64,000 nucleotides of DNA from Ostrinia nubilalis (GCF_963855985.1 NC_087096.1:1674001-1738000), one strand, 5' to 3'; counted from the stretch's first letter, positions 36,008-45,514 are shown. Notes: a model not told the origin generated them from the sequence alone. Numbers and translations are program-made.

Positions 36008-36117
36008 GTCCACTTTGATCACCCAGGTCATCTTAACCATGGGTGATCAAAGGACACCAAATTGTCGCTTGGAGATCACCTGGGTGATCAAAGCCAGGTG
36101 ATCAAAGTGGAATAGAC
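36008..36117. repeat. Palindromic element built of GGTGATCAAAG words
   Basis: The sequence GTCCACTTTGATCACCCAGG at the left and GGTGATCAAAGTGGAATAGA at the right are inverted. GGTGATCAAAG or its complement appears four times within 110 bp. A foldback MITE is the simplest reading. Confidence 0.6.
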
Positions 36118-36571
36118 CTTTATTTCTAAGGTTCATAATATTTCTCTCTACAATCCCGCCATCTATACAAAATGGCAGGCTCTATACAACAGCTGAGTAA
36201 TTTAGTGCAAAGAAAAGCAATACAGAACCTTTTGCTAAAGCCTTCGAGCTTGTAATACGAAACACTACTTTGAACCTAGATGGCGTTGTATTCATGATTA
36301 AAGAACTACTACTCTTTCGGAAAATGTACAAGATAACGTTGCAACATAATTTATTAACATTTAAAACTGTAAAACTAGTTTTTCTTGTCACTTTTACTAT
36401 ATTAAATATGTGTAATTTGTTAAAAATGCTAATAAAGGAGTCATAATAATTCATAATTTAACTGGGCTTTTCATTTGTTATTTTTGCAAGAGTGGCAACT
36501 CAAAAAGCCAAAAAGCGCCATCTAGTAACATTTCCACGTACTTCATCCCACCGACCTGCTGACAGGTGTCG

Positions 36572-36667
36572 CTAGTGCGTCCGCCGCACCTCGCGCTCGG
36601 CCTTCTCCGTCCGCTTGAGGTCATTGATCGCTGTCACGCTGCCGAAGAGCACTTTCGCTGTCACTTG
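36572..36667 (-). CDS. Terminal coding exon of an unrecognised gene
   Basis: The acceptor TCCGTTCTTGCAG is followed by 31 codons and TAG (36572-36574). The peptide starts QVTAKVLFGSVTAINDLKRT and ends with the basic/acidic tail EKAEREVRRTH. Codon third positions are strongly G/C (GTG, CTC, GGC, AGC, CGG), in sharp contrast with the AT-rich flanks, which supports real coding. It starts in phase 0, matching the donor phase of the exons at 44.4-45.5 kb, so it is probably the last exon of that gene. Candidate poly(A) signals (TTTATT on the plus strand) lie at 36350-36355 and near 36118. The family was not recognised. Confidence 0.75.
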   Translation of the reverse strand, partial: QVTAKVLFGSVTAINDLKRTEKAEREVRRTH

Positions 36668-36746
36668 CTGCAAGAACGGATTGCTTGATGTATCGAGTAT
36701 GCATGGGCCAATATTGCTAACGATGAGTTAGGGTTGTCGTTAAAGC

Positions 36747-36872
36747 CTTAGGCTGGGTTGCACTATCGTAATTTAACTTTAATAAACGTCAAAAGTCTGT
36801 CAAACTCCATACAAAAAACACCAGTTATGGTCACAGTCACGGTGAAAATAAGACGGTTCAACTCAGCCTTAG
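36747..36872. mobile_element. MITE, 'GCTGAGTTGCACCA' family
   Basis: CTTAGGCTGGGTTGCACTAT at the left and GGTTCAACTCAGCCTTAG at the right form the terminal inverted repeat. The interior carries AAACGTCAAAAGTCTGTCAA and CCATACAAAAAACACC. It lies in the intron about 80 bp upstream of the terminal exon at 36572-36667. Confidence 0.85.
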
Positions 36873-37419
36873 TAATAGATAGGTACTGTTTTAAACAATA
36901 CGAGCAAAACGAAGAAGACGCTTAGACGGGCAATTAGCTGCCATAAGTTGCCATTACAGACAACATAGCATCTGAAGGGCGCCGCCATATCATGCAAGTA
37001 GCTTAGTGCAGTTTACGTGAAAACTGAAAGTGATAGACAAAAACTTGAAAACACAGTTTTTTTTCCTTTGCATTTCTCACTTTTCTTTACTTAAAGACAT
37101 TGTTAAAATACGAGTTTAAAATTAATGTACCTATATCTTAAAAAAGTAGGTCATCATCATAAGCATCATCAATAGCTATCCCTCCATAGAATTTCATGTT
37201 ACAGAACTACTATGGTTTTGAGTATATTTTTTACAAAAAATCAGGAACATAGACAATACCCGTAACGGTGAGATTTTTCCAATCTAGTTAGTTTGAAAAG
37301 GCTCTGATTGCTGCTCTTAACAAAATTGTGGGACAAACAAAAGAATCTTTTCTTCCTAAGCTCAGTAACTATCCCTAACTTCTTCCAAACAAAAGTTAGC
37401 TCTATTGAACTAAAACAAT

Positions 37420-37560
37420 CTATCGATCATCAGGACTATTCCCACCTCTCGTTCCCACCACTGCAACTCCTGCGTAGCCAGGATCTACAGCTTGACTGCC
37501 ACAAAAACCCAACCAATGAAGGTCAAGTTTGTCCCGGGGGAAAGTTAAACTGTCATTGGG
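37420..37560 (+). repeat. Probable retroelement fragment ('CCCACCTCTCGTTCCCACCA')
   Basis: GGACTATTCCCACCTCTCGT and CACCACTGCAACTCCTGCGT occur here. The opening words recur at 37945-37975 (GGACTATTCCCACCTGTCGT), so part of this unit is repeated locally. The wording resembles abundant lepidopteran dispersed repeats, but the class is uncertain. Confidence 0.35.
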
Positions 37561-38184
37561 CCCGCAACGAAATAAATCAGAAGAACATAGGAGGAATTCG
37601 AAATAAAGGTTCGACTTCCCTCCATTGCAAAGCGGATGATAGGTGACAAACAAAGGTTTAAAACCTTTAAGAAAAGATTATGCTATATTAGTTTATCTAT
37701 CGATCAGTCAACCCTAACATTAGTACCTAGACAGTTATTGATTCTGATTGACACAGTTATTGCGAGATGGAATGCGAGTCATGTTGATTGGCCGAGATGT
37801 GGCAGATGTATGGAATCGATGTTACATGCAATGCACCGGGAATGGCAATGGGTTTGCCTAGTCTGCCACATAGGACGATCATTAATGTAACGATAACGAG
37901 GTATACTTATGTATAAAAACCCAAGGTAAGATAAGTTGGACGGGACTATTCCCACCTGTCGTTCCCACAGTTTACTGTCCATATGCTCTACCTCCGATCT
38001 CCGGCTATTCTTCTTTAATGTCTATCAATAATTTGACTATCATTTCTCTATCTAACTGGAGGGTATCCCACACCTATTGAGTTAACACTCCTCCTTCTTT
38101 TTCAAATATTTTGTAGTTTCATCATAATTATCATCATCGTCATTTCAGTCATCCTGCAGTCAAAAAAATGAAGCTTCCTTCTTC

Positions 38185-38320
38185 TTCTCTTTTTGCCTAG
38201 CTCTTTTTCCCATTATTTGGGGTTGGCTCTCCTTGTGCTGAGGCGCCAGGATAGTCTATCCTGAGTTGTCTGTCTGTTGTCTGGATACGCTCCTTGGCCA
38301 CCGTGGACCAAAAAAGTTTA
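38185..38320 (-). repeat. Probable retroelement tail ('TTTTTCCCATTATTTGGGGT')
   Basis: CTCTTTTTCCCATTATTTGG and GGTTGGCTCTC resemble the reverse-complemented tail of common lepidopteran dispersed repeats. Only a single copy lies in this window, so the assignment rests on recollection. Confidence 0.3.
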
Positions 38321-38764
38321 AAAAAAGAGTCCAACCTTATAAAATTGTAATCCGATTCACACATTTTAAACGAGTCACGTCAGAGTTACGAGCATACAAA
38401 GTAAGCCATTAAAATTTGATATTTCGGTAGTTTAAGCTCGCCATAAAAACTACCACCGTCTGAAAGACATCAAATGAGGCCCGTGACCGCGGTGAAGAAA
38501 TAAAATTTTCATGGACACAAACCTTATTTTTATGGCTTCCGTGGTTTGTAGCCTATGTTGAAGTGGGAACAAGTGAGGAGCATTGAAATCTTCAGAAGAT
38601 GCCTGCTACGGGTACGAATAGACTAACAAAATTCTACAACCTATGTATGTAAAAGTGCTACTTTGTTCAATAGATGAATTTTGATCTATCTAGAATGTGT
38701 CCAGTATATCAAAAGCCACTTTGATTTGAGCATCAGCTAGCCGTACATAAATTTTTTGCTTATT

Positions 38765-38832
38765 TCAAATCAAATCAAACCATTTATTCAGTACCAAATA
38801 TAGTTTGCCCTACCACCACTTCGGGAAACGCG
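38765..38832 (-). repeat. LINE 3' end with CAAATCAAATC tail
   Basis: AATCAAATCAAACCATTTAT and TCAGTACCAAATATAGTTTG, then CCCTACCACCACTTCGGGA, is the reverse-complemented 3' end of the family that is split at 54400-54630. The simple-repeat tail on the left fixes the strand as minus. Confidence 0.55.
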
Positions 38833-39539
38833 AATTATTCATTAATTTCATATTTCAGTATTACGTATTCTTTGGTTATCCTACTACTGCTTGATTCATT
38901 TTTACTTAGTGAAATACTTTTGTACATAAAAAAGCCCAGTTTAAATAAAGGTTTTAGATCCGTAACATCACAGTGTAAAATCGATCTCTAAAACGTTGAT
39001 TCCTTCTTCAGTAATCCCTTATTTTGTTTCCCCGGCCTCTTCCCATTAAGCATTTAGATTCGATAATAATATCATTTGTCGTTCAAAAATATGTTCCGCG
39101 TAAACCTTGTTGCGCAATGGCACATTGGCCAAGCATATTCGGCGAATGGCTGTCGAAATTAACGAGCAGGCCCAATTAGGCCTGCCATTATCATTTATGG
39201 TGCTGGGGAAAGGTTGTTAAGGCCCAGTTTGATATACAAATATGGGAATTTGTGGGGATTAATGTATCAATGATAATTTGAGCGTGTTTGATTTTCTGAT
39301 AGATTAGAATGGTATTACTTGGTCTTGGAGTTAGGCAGTTTGTAGTGTATGTATTAGTAAATATTGTTTATTTCTTATCTAGGCACCATTTGTTTTACAA
39401 GATTTCTGAGCTCAGACTTGATTTAGAGCTAGATTAATTAATTAATTTACTAAATTAAAATGAGGATACTTCTTCCAATTTTCCGAGACGGAATTTTTGA
39501 AATGGAAAACCTTCTACCTTTTAAAATGGCTTCAAAGCT

Positions 39540-39660
39540 TTTTTTTTACAATGGAGAAGCCTTGGTCTGCATCTTACCTGCAGGAAAGTCATAAATCAGG
39601 TCGAAGGTGAAAAGAGCTTCATCCGGAATTTACAACCAGATGCATTGGCTATTTTGTCAA
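39540..39660 (-). mobile_element. Old, diverged copy of the tRNA-derived SINE (3' half)
   Basis: TTTTTTTTACAATGGAGAAG, then CATCTTACCTGCAGG, GTCGAAGGTGAAAAGAGCTT and CATCCGGAATTTACAACCAG, is collinear with the 3' half of the SINE at 4465-4793 but with many substitutions. The tRNA-like head is missing. Divergence implies an older insertion than the 3.5-4.8 kb copies. Confidence 0.65.
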
Positions 39661-40939
39661 AAAACTTTCAATATATGGTAATAACTCTTTAGAAACTAAA
39701 TAAATCTTTTCCCAGCAGCATTTTCTCGCAACCCAATAACCTGTCCTTAACCGGAACGATCTTCGGTGCTCCACATTCGTAATTATAATCTCCATGAGAC
39801 AACATGGCCTTACCTTTTATGATAAAAGCACTTTTTAAAGCTTCTTTGTAAAACTGCTCCAGATACAACCCAGACCATCTTAACTCGAAATTATTATATT
39901 GAGATAAGTAATTATATAAAGTGGAAGCGATTTCAAAACTTTCGGATTGGTCCTAATGAGTATACAATAATGTAACTGGGGCATTATTTTATCTTCTTAA
40001 TTAGAGATTCGGTTATTTAGGTTTCCGTTTCCGATATGTTTTGTTTAACGCGGTGTAAGCATCAATAATTCCTTTAGTGGATTAAGTGTTAAATGATTTA
40101 ATATAAGATAAAACTTTTGTATATTATTGCCTAGACTCGTATGCAGCGAGGATTTCAATGTTTATTAGTTTGAAATCGATCAATTCCGACTCAGGAATCT
40201 CTTTGAAAATACCAAAAATAAGTAAATTGTAACTATTGATTTAAAATTAAAAGTAGGTAACAACTTATGCCTACGATTCAAGCAGATTCAAGCTAAAATT
40301 GACAGTCGAGCGTGTTAAGAATATTATAATTGCTAGTTTCTATTGGAACGGATTATATTAATATACTTTACTGGAAAATTGTTTGGTTTAGCCACAAAAT
40401 AACAGGTATTTTCATCCTGTCTACTGTGATATCGTATCACCTTGTTTTCATAGTAGTAATCGGCTACGTAATCCCCGTATTTAAATGTTGCATGTCAGTC
40501 TGCAATCGACTATTTTACTCGGACATTAATTTCTTTAATCGAATCGCAGCGATTTTTGGTTAATTTATTGATCATTATCTCCGATTTTGATTGAGTGATC
40601 CAGTTGTGGTCTGTTATTTTCTGGATCTGTGTTATTATGGACCGATGATTGTCATGTCATGACTGCTGAAGGCAAATAAGTTTTACTTTCAAGAAGGTAT
40701 AAGAATACTGTTGATTTAATAAACTTATCAAGAACGAAACCATATAAACATGATTAAAGACAATATGGAATATTTTATAGTGACTCTATTACTTACGTAT
40801 CCTTCTACATGTATTTTACTAATAAAATATACTAACTACCTTTCTACATATAAATGTGTCAAAAGGGACTATGTACCTATATACCGATAATTGGGATACC
40901 GATTTACCTACTTCTTATACTTATTCCTAATATTGCTAT
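39661..40939. other. No gene seen; AT-rich intron or intergenic DNA
   Basis: If the exons at 36.6 and 44-45.5 kb belong to one gene, this lies in its last intron. No additional exon with good splice sites was found on the minus strand. Confidence 0.45.
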
Positions 40940-41130
40940 ACTAGCTTTTGCCCGCGGCTTCACCGGCGTGAAATTTAGTTTGTCACAGATCGTGATAAAT
41001 TATAGCCTATATTTATTCTGGGTTATCAACAATAATAATGTAAAGTTTAATCAAAATCCGTTCTGTAGTTTTTGCGTGAAAGAGTAACAACAACAGACAT
41101 CCAAACTTTCGCATTTATAATATTAGTAGG
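40940..41130 (-). mobile_element. Non-autonomous Helitron-like element
   Basis: Read on the plus strand it starts CTAGCTTTTGCCCGCGGCTT (complement of hairpin plus CTAG) and ends TTTATAATATTAGTAGGA. Internal words AAATTTAGTTTGTCACAG and TTTTGCGTGAAAGAGTAACA are shared with 50531-50698. Confidence 0.75.
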
Positions 41131-41329
41131 ACTATAGCCCGTATTTGCAGAGTTACCTATATAGTAGATATTCTTTCAGTCTGTTTGCAAAATTTCCACG
41201 CATACACCACATTACGAATTTTGATGAATTAGCTTTATTTATTGTAGAAAAAAAAATACATATCTTTATTAAAAAATTCAATCCAGGAAATTTTACCTGA
41301 ATTTGTGATAAGTACATACATAGATCGAA

Positions 41330-41362
41330 ATCTACGCGAGAGAAGCCGCGGGCAGTTCTAGT
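41330..41362 (+). repeat. Helitron 3' end fragment
   Basis: ACGCGAGAGAAGCCGCGGGC followed by AGTTCTAGT resembles the hairpin-CTAG-T terminus of the element at 12857-13074. The body to the left is not recognisable. Confidence 0.45.
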
Positions 41363-41660
41363 AATAAAACAGCTGAAAAGTAGTTCAGCTACAGCGATGT
41401 TTAATGGATGTTGCTGTAATTATCATTCATCATACAAATCTAGCACATTATGTTTGAAGACGAAATCACCGATTGTCTGGTACAGTCAGCATCGACAACA
41501 TTTGAAGGATTCAAAATTAGTTGAATATTATTTTATGTTGTACTTAAGTCAGACTGAAAGTATCATTTACCATCACTGTTTTCATTACACAAGGGTGCTA
41601 AAATTACTTATTTGATTAAAAGTACTTAATTGAAAAAAAGTCAGAATAATGTTTTGCACA

Positions 41661-41850
41661 TTTTTTTTTATGCATAACAAGGCAGGTATTTGACCACAAT
41701 CGCACCTGATGTTAATTGGGATGCAGTCTAGTCTAGGATGGTACGTATCTTCCCTGTAAGTGCCTATTCATCTCGCCTTGAAAAGGCCCGGATTATAATC
41801 TTCGGGAAAGACAGGAGCAGGCAGCGAATTCCAGTTTCTAGCTGTTTGCA
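41661..41850 (-). mobile_element. LINE 3' end ('WNSLP'-type tail family)
   Basis: TTTATGCATAACAAGGCAGG and TATTTGACCACAATCGCACC, then CTCGCCTTGAAAAGG and CAGCGAATTCCAGTTTC, is the reverse complement of a LINE tail whose C-terminal codons around the CTGGAATTCG word resemble the R-x-WNS-P motif near the end of jockey-like pol proteins. Other copies are at 55457, 58370 and 60336. Confidence 0.6.
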
Positions 41851-42367
41851 TTATAAAAGGAAATTAGGAATAACTATTGTAATTAAAAAGTCACACGCTT
41901 GTGAATAGGGATTGTATCCCACAAAACGGGATCACACATTCAGAAACATATAGGACTATAGGTTATTCTTATTTTCCATAATTCGAAGACTCACAACCAT
42001 TTTTCAATTGAAAAATCTATCGAAAAACGAAATTAGTTTGTAGAAATCAATCTAACAACCATTCTTTTGACCTCCCACACAGTGAAAGTGTTGTACAGAG
42101 TTACTTTTGAAGCTGACTGTAGGAGCTATAACATATGCTCACCGGAGCGAGCATCCTAAGGCATAGTTAAGGTTGCCAACGATCAATACATACACGTGTA
42201 CTGACGACACATCAAGTTTCACTCTGTAGTATCTTATTCAGTCGTGATAAGTGCTATTTTGGTATAAAAATGTAGAGTCTGAAGCGCTGTCGATTGACAA
42301 CACATTATTAGAATGTTCCTCAGAGACGATATCCAATATGAAAGTATGTAAGAATTTGTGAAATTCT

Positions 42368-42509
42368 ACGCCAGTATACACACGATACTTGCTTAAGTGA
42401 AGTAGCAAATTGAACGCATAGAGTTGAATAGAGCTCTGTGGTTCGTGTGTCACCTTGTGCGTCCACGCGCACTGTGAGACCTCATAGTAATGTTTGTGAA
42501 CACGGGCGT
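42368..42509. mobile_element. MITE, CGCCCGTATTCACAAA family, diverged
   Basis: It is inverted relative to the copy at 22670. TTGCTTAAGTGAAGTAGCAA, GCTCTGTGGTTCGTGTGTCA and GTGCGTCCACGCGCACTGTG match, and the right end reads GAACACGGGCG. The terminal target duplication is not preserved. Confidence 0.75.
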
Positions 42510-42510
42510 G

Positions 42511-43880
42511 AAAGTCCAATAAACGATTTAATATGGACGAATATTGCTTAATATATTCTAAATAATTATAGAAATGTGAACTCATTGGAAGATAAATCAC
42601 AAAGAAAATCGTGTTTAGTAAAAATATGCTTGTAATTTCTTTGTGTAATGTACTAACGATGTACATACTTTTGCTAGTAATTGCCGTCGGAATTTGGTGT
42701 AGTAATTCAATAATGACAAGAATGATTTGCTATAAAAATACTAAAACATAATGTACACGAGTATTTGCGACTTTATGTGACATTTCTGTGAGGCTAGACA
42801 AAGGCTGATTCATATTATTTATGAGTACCTTTTGATTCAGAATCGTAAGTGTCGCATACATTTTATATTGTTTTCGATTGACATCGAACGTTCTGATTTA
42901 AGGATGGGGGTGAATATTTTTTGATATTACAGTCTCAAAATAAGTTAACTGATAAAACCATAAAATATCAGCATTGACTTCATTCATACTTTGCAATACT
43001 TTTTTTAAAGAAATACTAGACATCAATGGGGTTTAAATAAGGTCCAGAAACATAGTTGTGGTTGCTGAATAAAATAGCCAATCCAATTTCCACAATAGTA
43101 ACTTTTACGTCAAGCGGTTAACCGTTTAATAAACTTTGCTTACTGTATGTTTCTCTAAAGAAACACATAAATGTTAGCATTTACTACATAGTCATAAAAG
43201 GAATTAAGCTTGTGTCCAAACAACTACATAACATAGAAGGCTTTCAACTCTCACACACTCAATTTAAAAAAGTTTATTTGTTTAAAACAAAAAGTTAATT
43301 TGTGGCAGCCCTATCGCAGGCAGACAGGTGTGTCTCAACTCAATATGGCCGACGTTACAGAGGCGGTGATGGATTAGCGACGGTTGCGATCTATCGCCGA
43401 TAGGTCGCGGGTTCGTTAAGTGCTGCGGTTAATGTTTGCAGGCGCTATATTAGTAGTAATGTTATAGTTTGTGATTTCTAAAAAACTATAATGGGCAATT
43501 ATGTTACAAGGCACATGGGTTTCTGGTTCCAATTTCATAAAGATTTATTAATATTTACGTGCAAGTCCAGTCAAAAGTTACATTTTAATGTCTTCAGTAA
43601 ACTAATGTAAATTAAATATGAAATCGGTAGAGAGCCGACTCCAATACGGTGTGCAAAATAAAACAAAATAATGATGTTTCCTGAAACAATCTGTAGCCTA
43701 GAAAAAACTACGAATACACTAACACCTGAATTTGGGTTTTTCCAGCAACGAATAGACTGAAGCGAACTACTGATGATGATGATGACGACGCACTAAACAG
43801 TACCTTTGGTCTAATCTCCCGGGCCGATAGAGCATCAAGCCTCCCCAAGCGTGGGGGATATGGGCTATATCCTACATTTA
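42511..43880. other. No exon seen; intron or intergenic DNA
   Basis: The minus-strand ORF at 42238-42666 crosses the MITE at 42368-42509 and is not a gene. A GC-richer patch near 43300-43440 has a partial B-box-like GCGGGTTCGTT and may be SINE debris. Confidence 0.4.
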
Positions 43881-44046
43881 TTTGCCTAGAGAGGGCTGGC
43901 ACCCGCAGTGGAGGCCAAACGACACGATGATGTTGATGCTGATGGTCATAAGGATGATGAGAATGAACAATAGGTTGATGAGGATAATAAGGATGATCAT
44001 GAGGATGATGAAGAAGAAAACGAAGAAAAAGAAGATTTATTCTCAC

Positions 44047-44116
44047 CTGGTAGTTGGCGCGTGTAGTTGGTAGTTGGCGAGTGGGCAGGTGGCGAGTAAG
44101 CTCGCCCTCCGCACTC
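44047..44116 (-). CDS. Duplicated exon C (70 nt)
   Basis: The acceptor ATCTAATGCAG and donor CCAG|GTGAGAATAA bracket 70 nt whose frame encodes ECGGRAYSPPAHSPTTNYTR, a version of the C-terminal half of exon A. Its length is not a multiple of three (an internal repeat of the AACTACCA word adds bases), so inclusion before the phase-0 terminal exon would shift the frame. It may be an alternative exon giving another C-terminus, or a decaying copy. Confidence 0.45.
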
Positions 44117-44239
44117 CTGCATTAGATGCTAAATGACCTGATGATGATGCTGATGAGGATGATCATAACGATGAAAAAGAAGAAGAAGAAAAGGGGAGGA
44201 GCTACATAAGACTTCTCACCTGGTAGTTGGTAGTTATAA

Positions 44240-44318
44240 CTTTGATCGACGTCAAAATGTATGGGCAAAATCGATAAAATGGCGTGATAACCGCTTATCG
44301 CGGCGCGCATCTTAGGTA
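44240..44318. mobile_element. Half-copy of the 22215 MITE inside the exon cluster
   Basis: AAATGTATGGGCAAAATCGA and TAAAATGGCGTGATAACC, then GCTTATCGCGGCGCGCATCT, match the right half of the element at 22215-22334. An equivalent fragment sits at 45256-45325 in the same position relative to the neighbouring exon. Confidence 0.7.
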
Positions 44319-44358
44319 TAAAGATGATAAAGAAGAAAATACTTATAATTCTTCTCAC

Positions 44359-44481
44359 CTGGTAGTTGGTAGTTGGCGCGTGCGCGGGCGGCGAGTAGGC
44401 CCGTCCCCCGCACCCCTGCGCTGCGCCCGCGCTGTACAAAGTGTTGTTGTTGGCGTCGCGCGCCGGCGCGGCGTAGCGCGA
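44359..44481 (-). pseudogene. Duplicated exon B, apparently without acceptor
   Basis: The 123 nt are nearly identical to the 3' part of exon A and encode SRYAAPARDANNNTLYSAGA and ending in APTTNYQ, followed by donor CAG|GTGAGAAG. The first 27 nt of exon A and its AG acceptor are replaced by TTCTTCTTCTTCTG, and the region further upstream that resembles exon A's start has CTGG instead of CCAGG. Without an acceptor it is probably a dead copy, unless an AG further upstream (such as the one ending ATGACCAG) is used. Confidence 0.5.
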
Positions 44482-44602
44482 CAGAAGAAGAAGAATCACC
44501 TGGTCATTTGTCAAATCTGTCTCAGGCTTATGGCTCGCTCTTAACTCGCTCGCTCCAGTTTCGAGGGCTTCACAAATAAGAACAAGAAGAAAAAATAATC
44601 AC

Positions 44603-44635
44603 CTGGTAGTTGGACGACGGAGAGAGGACGGACTC
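44603..44635 (-). CDS. Duplicated 33-nt micro-exon
   Basis: The acceptor CTCTACTGCAG and donor CAG|GTGATTATT bracket 11 codons reading ESVLSPSSNYQ in phase 0. It differs from the micro-exon at 45103-45135 by a few substitutions, mainly at the first codons. The frame-preserving length is consistent with optional inclusion. Its donor (GTGATT) differs from the GTGAGA of its sisters and may be weaker. Confidence 0.55.
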
Positions 44636-44962
44636 CTGCAGTAGAGGCTAAATGACCTGATGATGATGCTTGTAAAATAAGGGCCCAGATCTACTAAATA
44701 AAACCAACTGCTTTGAAAACAACACCAGGCTTATTCAAAGAGCGAACGAAAAGTAACACGAGAAAATAAAACGATATCGCGATTTAAGACCGTACAGCGC
44801 CATCTCTTGATGTCGATGAGAACTAACTATTACATTGTTTAAGCATAACATACTAGCACTTACATTTTAGTACCAAAATTGGACAATGCCGATGATAAAA
44901 GGATGATCATAACGATGACAAAGAAGAAGAAGAAAAGGGGAGGAGCTAATAAGACTTCTCAC

Positions 44963-44997
44963 CTGGTAGTTGGACGACGGAGAGAGAGGATGAACTC
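44963..44997 (-). CDS. Duplicated micro-exon with 2-nt expansion (35 nt)
   Basis: It has the same acceptor and donor as the 45103 unit, but one additional CT dinucleotide in the TCTCTCTC run makes it 35 nt. Inclusion would shift the frame relative to the 33-nt copies. It is either a non-functional copy or a source of premature termination. Confidence 0.45.
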
Positions 44998-45102
44998 CTG
45001 CATTAGAGGCTAAATGACCTATGACGATGGTGATGATAAGGATGATCATAACGACGAAAAAGAAAAAGAAGAAAAGGGGAGGAGCTACATAAGACTTCTC
45101 AC

Positions 45103-45135
45103 CTGGTAGTTGGACGACGGAGAGAGGATGGTCTC
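45103..45135 (-). CDS. Duplicated 33-nt micro-exon
   Basis: The acceptor CTCTAATGCAG and donor CAG|GTGAGAAGTC bracket 11 codons reading ETILSPSSNYQ in phase 0. The last residues, SSNYQ, parallel the TTNYQ end of exon A. Splicing to the terminal exon at 36667 would join ...NYQ to QVTAK in frame. Confidence 0.6.
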
Positions 45136-45255
45136 CTGCATTAGAGGCTAAATGACCTATGACGATGGTGATGATAAGGATGATCATAACGACGAAAAAG
45201 AAAAAGAAGAAATGGGGAGGAGCTACATAAGACTTCTCACCTGGCAGTTGGTAGT

Positions 45256-45325
45256 TATAGCAATGTATGGGCAAAATCGATAAAATGGCGTGATAACCGC
45301 TTATCGCCGCGCGCATCTTAGGCAT
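45256..45325. mobile_element. Half-copy of the 22215 MITE, duplicated with exon A
   Basis: It has the same fragment and boundaries as 44240-44318, offset by about 1006 bp. Because both fragments stop at the same internal point, they are one insertion that was copied with the surrounding segment. Confidence 0.7.
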
Positions 45326-45364
45326 AAGGATGATGAAGAAGAAAATACTTATAATTGTTCTCAC

Positions 45365-45514
45365 CTGGTAGTTGGTAGTTGGCGCGTGCGCGGGCGGCGA
45401 GCAGGCCCGCCCTCCGCAGCCCTGCGCTGCGCCTGCGCCGTACAGAGTGTTGTTGTTGGCGTCGCGTGCCGGCGCGGCGTAGCGCGACTTGCAGTTCTGG
45501 GACATTGCTCGCTC
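45365..45514 (-). CDS. Exon A (150 nt) of the duplicated cluster
   Basis: The acceptor CCTCACAATTCCAG and donor CAG|GTGAGAAC bracket exactly 50 codons in phase 0, starting ERAMSQNCKSRYAAPARDAN, with a Gly/Ala/Pro-rich middle and ending PPAHAPTTNYQ. The exon is very GC-rich (GCGCCGGCACGC, GGGCGGGCC) inside AT-rich DNA, which with the precise splice sites supports real coding. Low-complexity composition suggests a disordered segment. Upstream exons of this gene were not found between here and the end of the window. Family not recognised. Confidence 0.7.

Larger units (their letters stand above)
43880..45514 (-). other. Tandemly duplicated exon cluster
   Basis: A unit of about 140 bp is repeated: acceptor tract ending TTTAGCCTCTAATGCAG, a short exon ending AACTACCAG, donor GTGAGAAGTC, then a conserved intron beginning TTATGTAGCTCCTCC with CTTCTTCTTTTTC and TTATGATCATCCT words. 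Clear units start at exons 45103-45135, 44963-44997, 44603-44635 and 44047-44116, with a decayed one at about 43906-44046. Larger exons at 45365-45514 and 44359-44481 share the same 3' end and are related by a duplication of about 1006 bp that also carries a MITE fragment. The layout resembles a cassette of alternative exons, most preserving frame. The gene is unrecognised. Confidence 0.7.

Noticed and set aside
39060..39240. GC-richer patch with AGGCCCAATTAGGCCT as an exon or conserved element
   Set aside because: No splice signals and no ORF. Conservation cannot be assessed without other genomes.
42238..42666. 142-codon minus-strand ORF
   Set aside because: It spans a whole MITE copy (42368-42509) and has no splice or domain support.
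44122..44514. 130-codon minus-strand ORF as a protein
   Set aside because: It is the same read-through artefact across exon B, the MITE fragment and intron repeats.
43880..45500. CRISPR-like or satellite repeat array
   Set aside because: The repeats are long, unevenly spaced, and organised around splice sites and coding segments in a eukaryotic context.
44867..45505. 212-codon minus-strand ORF as a single protein
   Set aside because: It runs from exon A straight through repeated donors, polypyrimidine tracts and acceptors. The repeated FFFFF and MIILI stretches are translated intron.
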